Assembly: GCA_035260525.1 (NCBI GenBank)
Contig: DATFVB010000222.1
Span: forward strand, 1-47,702
DNA: 47,702 bases
Source: Thermoanaerobaculia bacterium
GTDB taxonomy: Bacteria; Acidobacteriota; Thermoanaerobaculia; UBA5066; DATFVB01
Direction: 5' to 3'
Shown here: positions 32,231 through 41,069 of the stretch, one piece after another
How positions within the stretch are numbered: position 1 is the stretch's first letter
Layout of the letters: every line of letters starts with the position of its first letter
Position numbers and translations under genes: made by a program
The notes under the pieces: model-generated
Seen by the model: only the letters and a program-made list of their open reading frames with translations
The model's database searches: none
Told to the model about the DNA's origin: nothing

Positions 32231-32920
32231 GTGGTCGACGCCCTCGAAGTCAAAGACCTGTCGATCCGATTCGGCGACGCGGAGGTCTTCCGGGGGCTGA
32301 CGTTTCGGGTCCCCGAGGGCAGCTCGCTCGCCATCATCGGACCCAACGGCTGCGGAAAGACCGTCCTCTTCAAAGCCCTGGTCGGAGCGATCCCGTATCG
32401 GGGCCAGGTCCGATGGCAGCCCGGCGTCCGGATCGGATACGTGCCCCAGAAGCTCGACGTCGCGCGCGATCTGCCCCTGACCGGAAGGGACCTGCTGCGG
32501 GCGAAGGCGCGCGTCGCGAAGGCCGCGGATGACACGTCGGAGACCCTTCGACGCGTCGGTCTGGAGGGCATCGAGGGCAAGCTCATCGGAACGCTCTCGG
32601 GCGGACAGTTCCAGCGCCTCCTCGTGGCCATGGCCCTCCTCGGCCGGCCGAACGTCCTGCTGCTCGACGAACCCACCGCCGGCGTCGACGGTCCCGGGCA
32701 GGAAAAACTGAACGAGCTCGTCCGGCACGTCCAGGAGGAGCGGGATCTGACGGTCCTCCTGATCTCCCACGAGCTCAGCGTCGTCTATCGATACGCGACC
32801 AACGTGCTTTGCCTGAGCCGCGAACAATCGTGGTTCGGCCCGCCCAGAACGATCCTGACCCCCGAGCGGTTGCGCGAGCTCTACGGCGAACCGGTCGAAT
32901 ACCACGTCCATGACGCTTGA
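32231..32920 (+). CDS. Metal-type ABC transporter ATP-binding protein
   Basis: The 229-residue ATPase begins at a GTG (VVDALEVKDLSIRFGDAEVF). It has Walker A IGPNGCGKT, Q-loop VPQKLD, signature LSGGQFQR and Walker B VLLLDEPTAGVDG with LISHELSVV. This matches ZnuC/MntB-type ATPases of metal uptake. It overlaps the permease start by 11 bases. No Shine-Dalgarno is seen before the GTG; an upstream in-frame extension would run through the 80-bp repeat and is rejected. No substrate-binding protein gene is next to it. Confidence 0.9.
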   Translation: MVDALEVKDLSIRFGDAEVFRGLTFRVPEGSSLAIIGPNGCGKTVLFKALVGAIPYRGQVRWQPGVRIGYVPQKLDVARDLPLTGRDLLRAKARVAKAADDTSETLRRVGLEGIEGKLIGTLSGGQFQRLLVAMALLGRPNVLLLDEPTAGVDGPGQEKLNELVRHVQEERDLTVLLISHELSVVYRYATNVLCLSREQSWFGPPRTILTPERLRELYGEPVEYHVHDA

Positions 32921-33674
32921 GACGGGGACGCTCGCCGCCTCCGTCGCGATGGCGGCCGCGGCGGGCGTGGTCGGATCCTTCGCGGTCATGCGCCGGATGA
33001 CGCTCGCCGCGGATGCGATCTCGCACGTCGCCCTCCCGGGGATCGGGATCGCCCTGGCGCTCCGAATCAACCCCCTCATCGGCGCCGCCGCGATGCTCTT
33101 CTTCGGCGCGCTCCTGATCTGGGCGGTCGAACGCCGGACGAGGATGGCGGCGGAGACCGTGATCGGCGTCGTCTTCTCGACGGCGCTCGCGGTCGGGAGC
33201 CTGATGAGCTCCGGGGAGGACTTGATCGACGCGCTCTTCGGCGGGCCCGGCAAGCTCGGCGCCGGTGAGCTCGCGTTCGGCGCCGCGGCGTCGGTGGCCG
33301 TCGTCCTGTTCATCCTGGTTCAGAAGGACCGGCTCGTTCTGGCGCTCGTCTCGCCGGAGATCGCCCGAACGACGGGGATCGACACGGCCCGGCTGGAGCT
33401 CCTGTTCCTCGAGACGTTCGCGCTGACGATCGCCCTCGGCCTGCGGTACCTCGGGGTGCTCCTGATGGGCTCGCTGATCATCGTCCCGGCCGCGACGGCA
33501 CGGAGGGTGTCGAACAGCCTCTCCGGCATGCTCGTGACGGCGGTCGCCGTCGCCGTCCTGTCGACCGTCGCGGGAACGGGCCTCGCTTTCCTTCTTCGTC
33601 GCCCGCCCGGGCCGGTCATCATTTGCGCAGCCGGCGGCCTGTTCCTGCTGAGCCTCCTCAGGCGCCGAACGTAG
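32910..33674 (+). CDS. Metal ABC transporter permease (ZnuB/MntB family)
   Basis: The 254-residue protein has seven or eight predicted spans and the family motifs MRRMTLAADAISHVALPGIGIALAL and LRYLGVLLMGSLIIVPAATARR. It transports zinc, manganese or iron together with the ATPase that overlaps it. The pair lacks a local solute-binding lipoprotein, which must lie elsewhere. It is convergent with the porin gene with only 4 bases between the stops. Confidence 0.92.
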   Translation: MTLETGTLAASVAMAAAAGVVGSFAVMRRMTLAADAISHVALPGIGIALALRINPLIGAAAMLFFGALLIWAVERRTRMAAETVIGVVFSTALAVGSLMSSGEDLIDALFGGPGKLGAGELAFGAAASVAVVLFILVQKDRLVLALVSPEIARTTGIDTARLELLFLETFALTIALGLRYLGVLLMGSLIIVPAATARRVSNSLSGMLVTAVAVAVLSTVAGTGLAFLLRRPPGPVIICAAGGLFLLSLLRRRT

Positions 33675-33678
33675 CGGG

Positions 33679-34755
33679 TCAGAAGCTCACGAGGGTGTGG
33701 ACCGCGTAACGCTTCTCCGTCGGCTGGGCCGGAGTGAAGTCCCGGTAGCGAACCTTCTCGAAGTCGAGGAGAACCGCGGTCGCAATCCCTTTCTGGAGCG
33801 GGAACCAGTACGCGACGCCGAAGATCGCCCGGGTTTTCCGGCCGCGATCGTTCTTGTCGGGCTCGAGCCAGTCGTAGCGGCAAAGGGCCTCGACCCCGAT
33901 CGCGGTGCGCGGCGTCGCCCACACCGACCAGCCGCGCGCGTCCTTCTCGGGAACCGCCGGGGTCGGACGGTCCTTCGCGGCGAGATATTCGAAGCCCGCG
34001 TTGACGAACGGGTGCTCGAACGTCACGCCGCCGACGAGGCGCTCCCGGGGAGCGTCGCGTTGGTAGTGGTCCGAATCCCAGAACGCCGTCAAACGCAGCC
34101 CGCGGACGACCGGCGCATGGGGAGCGGGGCGCAGCGTCGCCCGAACCTGAAATGCCTTTTGATCGTTCGTCTCCGAGTGGTTGAAGCCCTCGCCGTTGAA
34201 GACCCCGGCGACCACGTCGCCGTAATCCGAAGGAAACGCGTAGCGGGCGGAGATCCCGGCGTCGGCGACCTGGAGATAGCCTTCCCGGTCGAGAAAGAGG
34301 TTCCCCTGGAACCGGTAGCGGTAGACCGGGTCCGTGAGATCCATGTACGGGGTCCCTTGAATGCCGAGTTTCAACCAGCTCCCCTTGCCGAGAACGTCGT
34401 CGAGAGCGAGCTGCAAGAACGCGAGCTTGAGCCGGTAAACGGAGCTGCCGGAGAGCGACGAGCTCTGGTCGGTGTCGCGCACGAGGTCCGGCGTGATCCG
34501 CGCGGAGATGATTCGCGACAGATCCGCCGTCACGTTGATGTAGGCCCGGGTGACGTTGAAGCTGTTCGGGTGGATCGAGTGGCCGTCCGCGTCCGTTCCC
34601 GACGGCTCGGCCTGATACGTGTAATCGGCGAACAACATCCCTCCGACCCGGACCTGCGGATAGTCCGTCCCCGAAGTGAGGGAGAGCTCGGCCCGCGCCG
34701 CGCCTCCGGCGGACAACACCGCGACAACCACGAGCAGGACTCTTCCCAATTTCAT
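33679..34755 (-). CDS. Outer-membrane beta-barrel porin (OprO/P-like)
   Basis: The 358-residue protein has a signal peptide (MKLGRVLLVVVAVLSAGGAARA), a LTSGTDYPQVRVGGMLFADYTYQ first strand and alternating beta strands. The final YAVHTLVSF ends in phenylalanine, the usual BAM recognition end. RAYINVTADLSRIISARITPDLV and FQGNLFLDREGYLQVADAGISARY resemble phosphate-selective porin-type barrels. The passenger is unknown. It converges with the metal permease. Confidence 0.82.
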   Translation of the reverse strand: MKLGRVLLVVVAVLSAGGAARAELSLTSGTDYPQVRVGGMLFADYTYQAEPSGTDADGHSIHPNSFNVTRAYINVTADLSRIISARITPDLVRDTDQSSSLSGSSVYRLKLAFLQLALDDVLGKGSWLKLGIQGTPYMDLTDPVYRYRFQGNLFLDREGYLQVADAGISARYAFPSDYGDVVAGVFNGEGFNHSETNDQKAFQVRATLRPAPHAPVVRGLRLTAFWDSDHYQRDAPRERLVGGVTFEHPFVNAGFEYLAAKDRPTPAVPEKDARGWSVWATPRTAIGVEALCRYDWLEPDKNDRGRKTRAIFGVAYWFPLQKGIATAVLLDFEKVRYRDFTPAQPTEKRYAVHTLVSF

Positions 34756-34812
34756 CTCCTCATACCTCCGCGCCGGCGTGCACGCCGGATCTCTCGTGAT
34801 CTCGGACCGGTC

Positions 34813-36060
34813 TCAATAGACCTTCCGAGCCTGTACCTTCTCCTTCGTGGCCAGGCTGAACCGCTTCTCGACGGCGCCTCCCTCGACGACGCGCGCCGTG
34901 ACGTACTCGCCGAGCGCCGGGCCGTGCTTGAAGCCGTGGCCCGATCCGCCCCCGACCAGCCAGACGTTCTCGCGCTCGGGATGGCGGTCGATGAGGAAAT
35001 CGCCGTTCGAGGTGTTCTCGTACTGGCAGACCTCGGAGAGGACGACGGGCGCGTCCCTCAGCCCGGGGAACCGCCGGCCGACGAATTCGCGGACTCGCGC
35101 CAGGGTTTCGGCCGTGATGACGCGCTTGCCGGTGTCCGGATCGAACGCGGGGCCATGGCGGTCGGGCGCGACCTTGAAGCCGCGTCCGTTGAAGTCCGGC
35201 ATCCCGTAGATCTCTTCGGCGAAATCGACCCAGACCGGCATCGCCGGCTGCTGGAAACGGGTGTCGCCCGGAGGCGGGCCGAAGAAGAAGACCTCCTGCC
35301 GCGTCGGGAAGATGCGGTCGCCCAGCAGAGCGGGGAACAGCTTCGGGAGCCACGGGCCGCAGGCGAACACGAAGATGTCCGCGGCGATGGCGTTTCCGGA
35401 TCGGGTCTTGACCGAGGCCATCCGCCCTTTTCCTTCCGGCGGAAGGACCGCTTCCTGCAGGTATTCGACGCCGTCGGCCTCCGCCATCTGGACGACTGCC
35501 TGCACGCCGCGGAATGCGACGAGGAAGCCGCTCTCGGGCTCGAAGATCGCCCAGTCGTTCGGTCCGAAGTCGATCTGCGGCCAGCGCCGCACGAGCTCCG
35601 CGCGCTCGACCCGCTCGTGCGGGACGTTCAACCGCTGCAGGGTCGCGAGCGTCTTCGTCGTCAGCGGGTCCTCGCCGCGCGCCATCCAGAGCACGCCCGC
35701 CTGCTGGAAGAGCGATGGCCGCCCGAACGCTCCGAAGAGAGACTTCCAGAGCTCGAGCGAGCGCATCGACCAGCGTGTGTAGATTTCCTGGTCGCCGTAT
35801 CCCGCCCGGATGACGCGGGTGAATCCTCCCGAGCTCGCGCGCGCGTTTCCCGGCCCGTACGCGTCGATCAGCGCGACCCGTCGCCCCTTTTTCCGGAGCG
35901 ACCAGGCGGTCCACGCGCCGAAGACGCCCGCGCCGACGACGGCGACGTCGTAGGGCTTCTCCCCCTGCACGGCGGGGGCGGCCCCCGCGGCGGTCCCGAT
36001 CAGCGCGCCGACGGCTCCCCCCGAAGCGGTCTTCACGAACTCGCGGCGCGTCTGCGTCAA
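34813..36060 (-). CDS. Tat-exported FAD-dependent oxidoreductase (DAO family)
   Basis: The 415-residue protein starts MTQTRREFVKTASGGAVG, a twin-arginine signal. The dinucleotide-binding motif VAVVGAGVFGAWTAWSLRKKGRRVALID follows. SSGGFTRVIRAGYGDQEIY and the C-terminal GGGSGHGFKHGPALGEYV are typical of DAO/sarcosine-oxidase-like enzymes that oxidise amines or N-methyl amino acids with FAD. It should act in the periplasm after folding in the cytosol. The substrate is unknown. It is read leftward toward the porin, 57 bases away. Confidence 0.9.
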   Translation of the reverse strand: MTQTRREFVKTASGGAVGALIGTAAGAAPAVQGEKPYDVAVVGAGVFGAWTAWSLRKKGRRVALIDAYGPGNARASSGGFTRVIRAGYGDQEIYTRWSMRSLELWKSLFGAFGRPSLFQQAGVLWMARGEDPLTTKTLATLQRLNVPHERVERAELVRRWPQIDFGPNDWAIFEPESGFLVAFRGVQAVVQMAEADGVEYLQEAVLPPEGKGRMASVKTRSGNAIAADIFVFACGPWLPKLFPALLGDRIFPTRQEVFFFGPPPGDTRFQQPAMPVWVDFAEEIYGMPDFNGRGFKVAPDRHGPAFDPDTGKRVITAETLARVREFVGRRFPGLRDAPVVLSEVCQYENTSNGDFLIDRHPERENVWLVGGGSGHGFKHGPALGEYVTARVVEGGAVEKRFSLATKEKVQARKVY

Positions 36061-36133
36061 GATTCGATCTCCTGTTCGAGAGGTCCCCGGTGCGGCGATG
36101 ATAACCCGCCCCGACCCGGCAGGCTGCGTACTG

Positions 36134-36580
36134 CTAGCGGCAGCGCACGACGCGGCCCGCGCTCCCGAGCGCGAGCGTGAACGGTCCGAGGGTCTCGTCG
36201 CGCCCGAGCGCGACCGAGAGCGTCATCCTCCGGCCGTCCACCCGCCCCGAGTAGCGGGCCGACTCATGGTTTTCGACCTCTCCGACCCGGATCGGCCCGC
36301 CGTGCTCCTTGACGAAGTCGCCGGCCAGGCTGAATCTTCCCTCCGCGTCGAGCGCGAGCGGCGCCGAGATCGCCCCGTGCGCGCAGTCGAACTGGACCGT
36401 CGCGCCGGAACCGGACGCCTGGAAGACGACATGCTCCCCTCCCCACGTCCCGTTCGCGATGACGGCGGAGGCGTTTTCCGATCTCCCGCGCGCCGCCGCG
36501 CCGCTGTGACCCGCGCAGCCGATCACGCAGGCCCCGAAAAAACAGAATGCGAAGAACCTCACCGGTCCAGTATGCGCCAT
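36134..36580 (-). CDS. Small lipoprotein of unknown function
   Basis: The 148-residue protein has a lipobox (VIGC at about residues 19-22). The mature part reads VIANGTWGGEHVVFQASGSGATVQFDCAHGAI, then PIRVGEVENHESARYSGRVDGRRMTLSVALG and VVRC, a beta-rich pattern with a pair of cysteines. I do not recognise a family. It stands alone between the oxidoreductase and the response regulator. Confidence 0.75.
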   Translation of the reverse strand: MAHTGPVRFFAFCFFGACVIGCAGHSGAAARGRSENASAVIANGTWGGEHVVFQASGSGATVQFDCAHGAISAPLALDAEGRFSLAGDFVKEHGGPIRVGEVENHESARYSGRVDGRRMTLSVALGRDETLGPFTLALGSAGRVVRCR

Positions 36581-36695
36581 CGAAACGACTTACGGTTGTC
36601 CCGGTTCGCAGCAAATCTCGTGCCGCAGCGGCCGCGGCGAAGCCGGGCAGGCGATCGGCCGGGGCTTGGTACGATTGCTGCTTCCAGCACCTGCG

Positions 36696-37058
36696 GTGAA
36701 GCCGGTCATGATCATAGACGACAATCCGGACATCCTGTCCGCGATGGAGGCCCTCCTGATCACCGAGGGGATCGAGCCGATCGTGGCGACCGACGGGCTC
36801 GAAGCCTTCCGGTTGATGGATCTGGGAAAGATTCCCTCCGTCATCCTCCTCGACAACGCGATGCCGAAGATGAACGGCGCCCAGTTCCTCGCCGCCATGC
36901 GGGAGCATCCGAAGTTTGCGTCGATCCCCGTCTACGTCATCTCGGCGAGCGGAGACTTCGACGGTTCCGCTTCGACGGCCGGAATCGCGGGCTTCATCCA
37001 CAAGCCGTTCGACCCCGACAAGGTGCTCGGAATCGTCCGTCGGTTCTGCGAGGCCTGA
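36696..37058 (+). CDS. Single-domain response regulator
   Basis: The 120-residue receiver has the acidic pair IIDDN, the phosphorylation site VILLDNAMPKMNG, the S/T switch VISASGDFD and the lysine motif GFIHKPFDPDKV. There is no output domain, so it acts by binding a partner, as CheY-like or FrzS-type receivers do. The GTG at 36696 (MKPVMIIDDN when read as Met) fits the family; an ATG at 36708 is also possible. The kinase gene begins 58 bases downstream on the same strand. Confidence 0.85.
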   Translation: MKPVMIIDDNPDILSAMEALLITEGIEPIVATDGLEAFRLMDLGKIPSVILLDNAMPKMNGAQFLAAMREHPKFASIPVYVISASGDFDGSASTAGIAGFIHKPFDPDKVLGIVRRFCEA

Positions 37059-37116
37059 AGTTTCGAGCCGCCCGGTCTCCCCCCCACCGGCGCGATATGA
37101 TCGCGGGCTCACTCCG

Positions 37117-39417
37117 ATGACTCTCGCTGCCGGCACGCTCCTCGGACCCTACGAGATCCTGTCGCCCATCGGCGCCGGGGGCATGGGAGAGGTCTACCGC
37201 GCCCGGGACGTCCGTCTCGGCCGCGAGGTGGCCGTCAAGGTCCTTCCCGAATCGCTCGCCGGCAATGCCGATGCGCTCGCCCGCTTCCAGAAGGAGGCGA
37301 GGGCGGTGGCCGCCCTGTCGCACCCGAACATTCTCGCGCTCTTCGACTTCGGCAGCCACGACGGGACGCATTACGCCGTCATGGAACTGCTCCGCGGCTC
37401 GACGCTCCGCGACGCGCTCGACTCGGGGCCTCTGCCGCAGACGCGGGCGATCGAATTCGCGCTCCAGATCGCGAAGGGGCTTTGCGCCGCGCACGAGAAG
37501 GGAATCGTCCACCGGGACTTGAAGCCGGAGAACGTTTTCGTCACCCGGGATGGAGACGTGAAGGTCCTCGATTTCGGCCTCGCCAAGCGCACCGAGCTCG
37601 CCTCCCGGGAGGACGAGACGAACGCGCCGACCGAAACGCGCACGTCCCCCGGCACGGTGATGGGAACGGTCGCGTACATGTCGCCGGAGCAGGTGCGCGG
37701 CGAGCCGCTCGATCCGCGCTCCGACATCTTCTCGTTCGGAACGGTGCTCTACGAGATGCTGACCGGCCGCAAGGCCTTCGCGAGGGAGTCGGCCGCGGAG
37801 ACGATGGCGGCGATCCTGATGAACGAGCCGCCGGAGTTGTCGGAATCGGGCGTGGTGGTGTCTCTGGCGATGGCGGGAATCCTCCGCCACTGCCTCGAGA
37901 AAAGCGTCGTTCGGCGCTACCAGACGGCGCGGGACCTCCTCTTCAACCTCCAGCAGTTCGGAAGCGGGTCCGCCGAGAGTGCACCGGCGCCCGCCGGCGG
38001 GGGCACTCCCTCCGTCGCGGTCCTGCCGTTCCTGAACTTCAGTGCCGACGCCGAAAGCGAGTTCTTCGCCGACGGCATGACGGAAGATGTGATCGCGAAT
38101 CTCGCCAAGATCCGATCGCTGAAGGTGATCTCCCGCGCGTCGGTGATGCCCTTCAAGAAGCGGGAGAAGAGCCTGCGCGAGATCGGCTCGACTCTCGGAG
38201 CCGCATCGATCCTCGACGGAAGCATCCGGCGCGCCGGGAACCGCGTGCGGATCGTCGCCCAGCTCGTCGACGCCCACACGGACGAACACCTCTGGGCCGA
38301 CACCTACGACCGCGATCTGACCGACATCTTCGCGATCCAGACGGACGTCGCGACACAGATCGCCGCGGCGCTCCGGGCCGAGCTCTCCGCCGACGAGCGC
38401 TCGCGGATCCAGAGGAAGCCGACGGACAACGCGCGTTCCTACCAGCTCTACCTCCAGGGGAAACATTCCTTCTATCGCGGGACGGGAGAGGGATATCGCC
38501 ACGCGATCGCGTCGTTCGAACAGGCGATCGTCGAGGATCCCGGGTTCGCGCCGGCCCACGCGGCGTTGGCGTTGCTCTACGCCGAGCTCGGAACCGGGCA
38601 GGGATCGGGCGAGATGTCGTCGTCGGAGGCTTTCGCGAAAGCGAAAGTCGCCGTCGAGAGGGCGCTCGCGCTCGATCCCGCCCTCGGGGACGCGCACAGC
38701 GTCGCCGCTTCGCTCAAGTTCATCTGCGATTACGACTGGGCGGGCGCGGAGCAGGATTTCCAGCGGGCGCTCGCGCTCTCTCCCGGAAGCGCCGACATCT
38801 ACGATCGGTACGGCTGGATGTGCTCGGCCCTCGGCCGCTACGACGACGCCATTCGTCTCGTGCAGCGCGCACAGGAGCTCGATCCTCTCGCCCACCGGTC
38901 CGATCTCGCGACCGAGCTGCTCCGCGCCGGCCGCTACCCGGAAGCGCTGGCCGTGGCGCGCCGCATCGTCGAGATCGAGCCTCAGCTCAGTCGCGGACAT
39001 TCGCTCCTGGGATGGACGCAAATTCTGATGGGCGAACACGAAAAGGGGCTCGCGGAGCTCGAAAAAGCAACCTCACTCTCCCCCGAAGGGACGATGTTCT
39101 CCGCGCAGCTCGGCGAGGCTTACGGTATCGCCGGCAAGGAGCAGGAGGCTCGGGCCGTCCTCTCGAAGCTGCATGCTCTCGCGAAGGAGCGCTACGTCTC
39201 CCCCTATCACTTCGCCTACGTGCACACGGGCCTCGGCGAACAGGACGCAGCGATGGACTGGCTCGAGCAGGCCTACGAAGAGCGCTCGGGAGCGATCTAC
39301 GGAATCAAAGGCTCGTTCCTTTTCCAGAGCCTTCACGGCCATCCCCGGTTCCAGGCGCTGCTCGCGAAGATGAACCTGACCGTCGCGGGAGCGGGCTCGG
39401 GGAACGGGGGCGCGTGA
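37117..39417 (+). CDS. Ser/Thr protein kinase with TolB-like and TPR regions
   Basis: The 766-residue protein has a kinase domain with glycine loop GAGGMGEV (20-27), K41, HRD at 132-134 with LKPEN and DFG at 152-154, and an APE-like MSPEQ. A TolB-like/adenylate-cyclase-type domain follows (SVAVLPFLNFSADAESEFFADGMTEDVI, about 299-435). TPR repeats then run from about 440 to 745. No membrane span is seen, so it is likely cytosolic. This architecture is common in Acidobacteriota and related phyla. It probably phosphorylates partners gathered by the TPRs. The ATG at 37117 is preferred over upstream in-frame starts that read through the regulator gene. Confidence 0.93.
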   Translation: MTLAAGTLLGPYEILSPIGAGGMGEVYRARDVRLGREVAVKVLPESLAGNADALARFQKEARAVAALSHPNILALFDFGSHDGTHYAVMELLRGSTLRDALDSGPLPQTRAIEFALQIAKGLCAAHEKGIVHRDLKPENVFVTRDGDVKVLDFGLAKRTELASREDETNAPTETRTSPGTVMGTVAYMSPEQVRGEPLDPRSDIFSFGTVLYEMLTGRKAFARESAAETMAAILMNEPPELSESGVVVSLAMAGILRHCLEKSVVRRYQTARDLLFNLQQFGSGSAESAPAPAGGGTPSVAVLPFLNFSADAESEFFADGMTEDVIANLAKIRSLKVISRASVMPFKKREKSLREIGSTLGAASILDGSIRRAGNRVRIVAQLVDAHTDEHLWADTYDRDLTDIFAIQTDVATQIAAALRAELSADERSRIQRKPTDNARSYQLYLQGKHSFYRGTGEGYRHAIASFEQAIVEDPGFAPAHAALALLYAELGTGQGSGEMSSSEAFAKAKVAVERALALDPALGDAHSVAASLKFICDYDWAGAEQDFQRALALSPGSADIYDRYGWMCSALGRYDDAIRLVQRAQELDPLAHRSDLATELLRAGRYPEALAVARRIVEIEPQLSRGHSLLGWTQILMGEHEKGLAELEKATSLSPEGTMFSAQLGEAYGIAGKEQEARAVLSKLHALAKERYVSPYHFAYVHTGLGEQDAAMDWLEQAYEERSGAIYGIKGSFLFQSLHGHPRFQALLAKMNLTVAGAGSGNGGA

Positions 39418-39487
39418 CGCCGAGACCCTTCGCTCCCAGGGGACCCATTGCCGGAAAAGAAAAGCCCGTCGCGGGAGGTTGCGTGCG

Positions 39488-40105
39488 TCAGGCGAGCATC
39501 CGGCAATAGCAGTAGATGAACTCCTGCTCCGTTCCCCACGGCGTGACGTGAGTCTCCGTGGCGCTGGCGAGCTTCGCGAAGTCGGATCCGAACTCGTCGT
39601 GCAGCGCATCGGGCGAGTACCGCATGACCTCGAGGCCGCTGCACTTCTGCGGGCCTCCCGGCCCGAAGGTCGCGACGACGATGTGGCCGCCGGGCTCGAG
39701 CGCCCGGCGGGCGGCCGCGACGTATCGGGCGCGCGCCCCGGGATCACGGAGGAAATGGAACACCGCGCGGTCGTGCCAGAAGGCGTATTTGCCGTGCGGG
39801 AGCCGCGCGGTCGTGACGTCCGCGCCGATCCACTCGACGGCGGAGGCGCGATCCCCGAGCCGTGCTCGCGCGGCGTCGAGCGCTGCGGACGAAATGTCGA
39901 GCACGGTCACGTTCTCGTATCCGCGATCGAGGAGATCGTCCACGAACGTCGACGCTCCTCCGCCGATGTCGATCACGGTGTCTTTCGGACCGATTCGCGC
40001 CGCGTCCAGGAATCCCAGCGAACGATCGAGGTGCGGCCGGTACCAGCTCACGTCGTCCGTTTTCCTGGTCGTGTAAACCTTGTCCCAGTGCTCCCGGCTG
40101 CTCAT
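39488..40105 (-). CDS. Class I SAM-dependent methyltransferase
   Basis: The 205-residue enzyme has SAM motif I VIDIGGGASTFVDDLLD, the acidic motif VTVLDISSAALDAAR and WIGADVTTARLP, then VAAARRALEPGGHIVVATFGP. The N-terminal REHWDKVYTTRKTDDVSWYRPHLDRSL matches small methyltransferases of the UbiE/thiopurine type. The substrate is not readable. It ends convergent with the kinase, 70 bases away. Confidence 0.9.
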   Translation of the reverse strand: MSSREHWDKVYTTRKTDDVSWYRPHLDRSLGFLDAARIGPKDTVIDIGGGASTFVDDLLDRGYENVTVLDISSAALDAARARLGDRASAVEWIGADVTTARLPHGKYAFWHDRAVFHFLRDPGARARYVAAARRALEPGGHIVVATFGPGGPQKCSGLEVMRYSPDALHDEFGSDFAKLASATETHVTPWGTEQEFIYCYCRMLA

Positions 40106-40270
40106 GCGCTGACGTCGCTCCCGATATCGGCATCGTAGCCGACCCGCCGGAGCGGCACCTGATTCAAACGAGGGCCGCCGGTCGTGTGCCGGCGGCGGGC
40201 GGCACGGACGCGTATGACGACCCGTATCGGCGTGCTTGCTCTTCCAATGGAATTGAGACGAGAAGCCCTC
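40106..40270. other. Gene-free stretch upstream of the methyltransferase
   Basis: Between the methyltransferase start and structured repeat copy B I see no gene. It presumably holds the methyltransferase promoter; no strong -35/-10 pair stands out. Confidence 0.35.
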
Positions 40271-40415
40271 TCGTTTCCCGACAACCCAAAAGCGCGGCGA
40301 GGCGGAGCCCGGCGGGATGCGGGTTCCCGGGCGGCGGTGAAGGCGTAGTGGTGAACCTACGTCGAGCCGCCGGCCGGGAAGACGCGCCCGCCCGGCTCGA
40401 TGCATTCGCCGCGCC
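40271..40415 (-). repeat. Stop-proximal structured repeat, copy B
   Basis: Read on the minus strand it begins 6 bases after the stop of the DUF4097-like gene and matches copy A in both end blocks. The outer stem is TTCCCGGGCGGCGG/CCGCCGGCCGGGAA (40324-40337 and 40367-40380, one mismatch). The inner hairpin is CGTAG-N8-CTACG (40344-40361). Compared with copies A and C, the closing pair of this inner stem is swapped from C-G to G-C. Confidence 0.7.
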
Positions 40416-40420
40416 TGCTT

Positions 40421-41020
40421 CTACCTGAGAGTCAGGTCGCCCGCTCCGACATGCGCCCGCAGCCGATACTTCCCGCTCCCTTCCTTGTGGAACGAGCGGA
40501 ACAGACCGTCTTTCGATTCGCCGAAGGGCTGGCCGTTGAGGTCTCCGGTATTGACGGAGGCATCGACGTGGCCGTAATCGGCCGGATTTCCCACGTCGAT
40601 CGTGAGATCGCCGGCGTGCACCGCGACGTCCTTGTCTCCTTCGACGTTCTCCACCGAGACGTCGCCGAACGGAATCCGGGCGAAGAGATTCGTTCGACGG
40701 GGAATCCGGATCGTCGTGACCACTTCGTTGTGGGGCCCGCCGGAAATGCGCAGTACCGCGTCCCCGTGCTTTTCGGTCAGGCGGACCCGGACCTCCCGCG
40801 CGCGCTCCGCGTTCCGGCCGGAGAGCTCGACCGATATCCGATCTTCGTTGGTGCCGACGATGCGAACGTCTCCCGAACGCACCCGCAGGCGCAGGCGGCC
40901 GCCGGAGGCGAAACCGGCGGAGAACGGGTGGTCCACGATGTTCGCGGCCTCGATCGCCGGATCGGCGAACCCGGCCGCGGCGAGCAGGACGGCGCCAAGG
41001 AAAAACACGGCTCGGCGCAT
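40421..41020 (-). CDS. Secreted DUF4097-like beta-helical protein
   Basis: The 199-residue protein starts with a signal peptide (MRRAVFFLGAVLLAAAGFA), with AGGAGG before the ATG. The mature part has short beta repeats typical of DUF4097: LRLRVRSGDVRIVGTNEDRISVELSG, ARIPFGDVSVENVEGDKDVAVHAGDLTIDVG and ASVNTGDLNGQPFGESKDG. These small adhesin-like or envelope proteins have no known enzyme activity. A structured repeat lies 6 bases after the stop. Confidence 0.82.
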   Translation of the reverse strand: MRRAVFFLGAVLLAAAGFADPAIEAANIVDHPFSAGFASGGRLRLRVRSGDVRIVGTNEDRISVELSGRNAERAREVRVRLTEKHGDAVLRISGGPHNEVVTTIRIPRRTNLFARIPFGDVSVENVEGDKDVAVHAGDLTIDVGNPADYGHVDASVNTGDLNGQPFGESKDGLFRSFHKEGSGKYRLRAHVGAGDLTLR

Positions 41021-41069
41021 GGAAGCACCTCCTGGAACACGGTACGCAAAACCGCGTGGATTTGTTCTC

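Noticed and set aside
36994-39039. Minus-strand frame of 681 codons across the kinase gene
   Set aside because: Antisense to a protein with complete kinase motifs; its own translation shows no fold signal.
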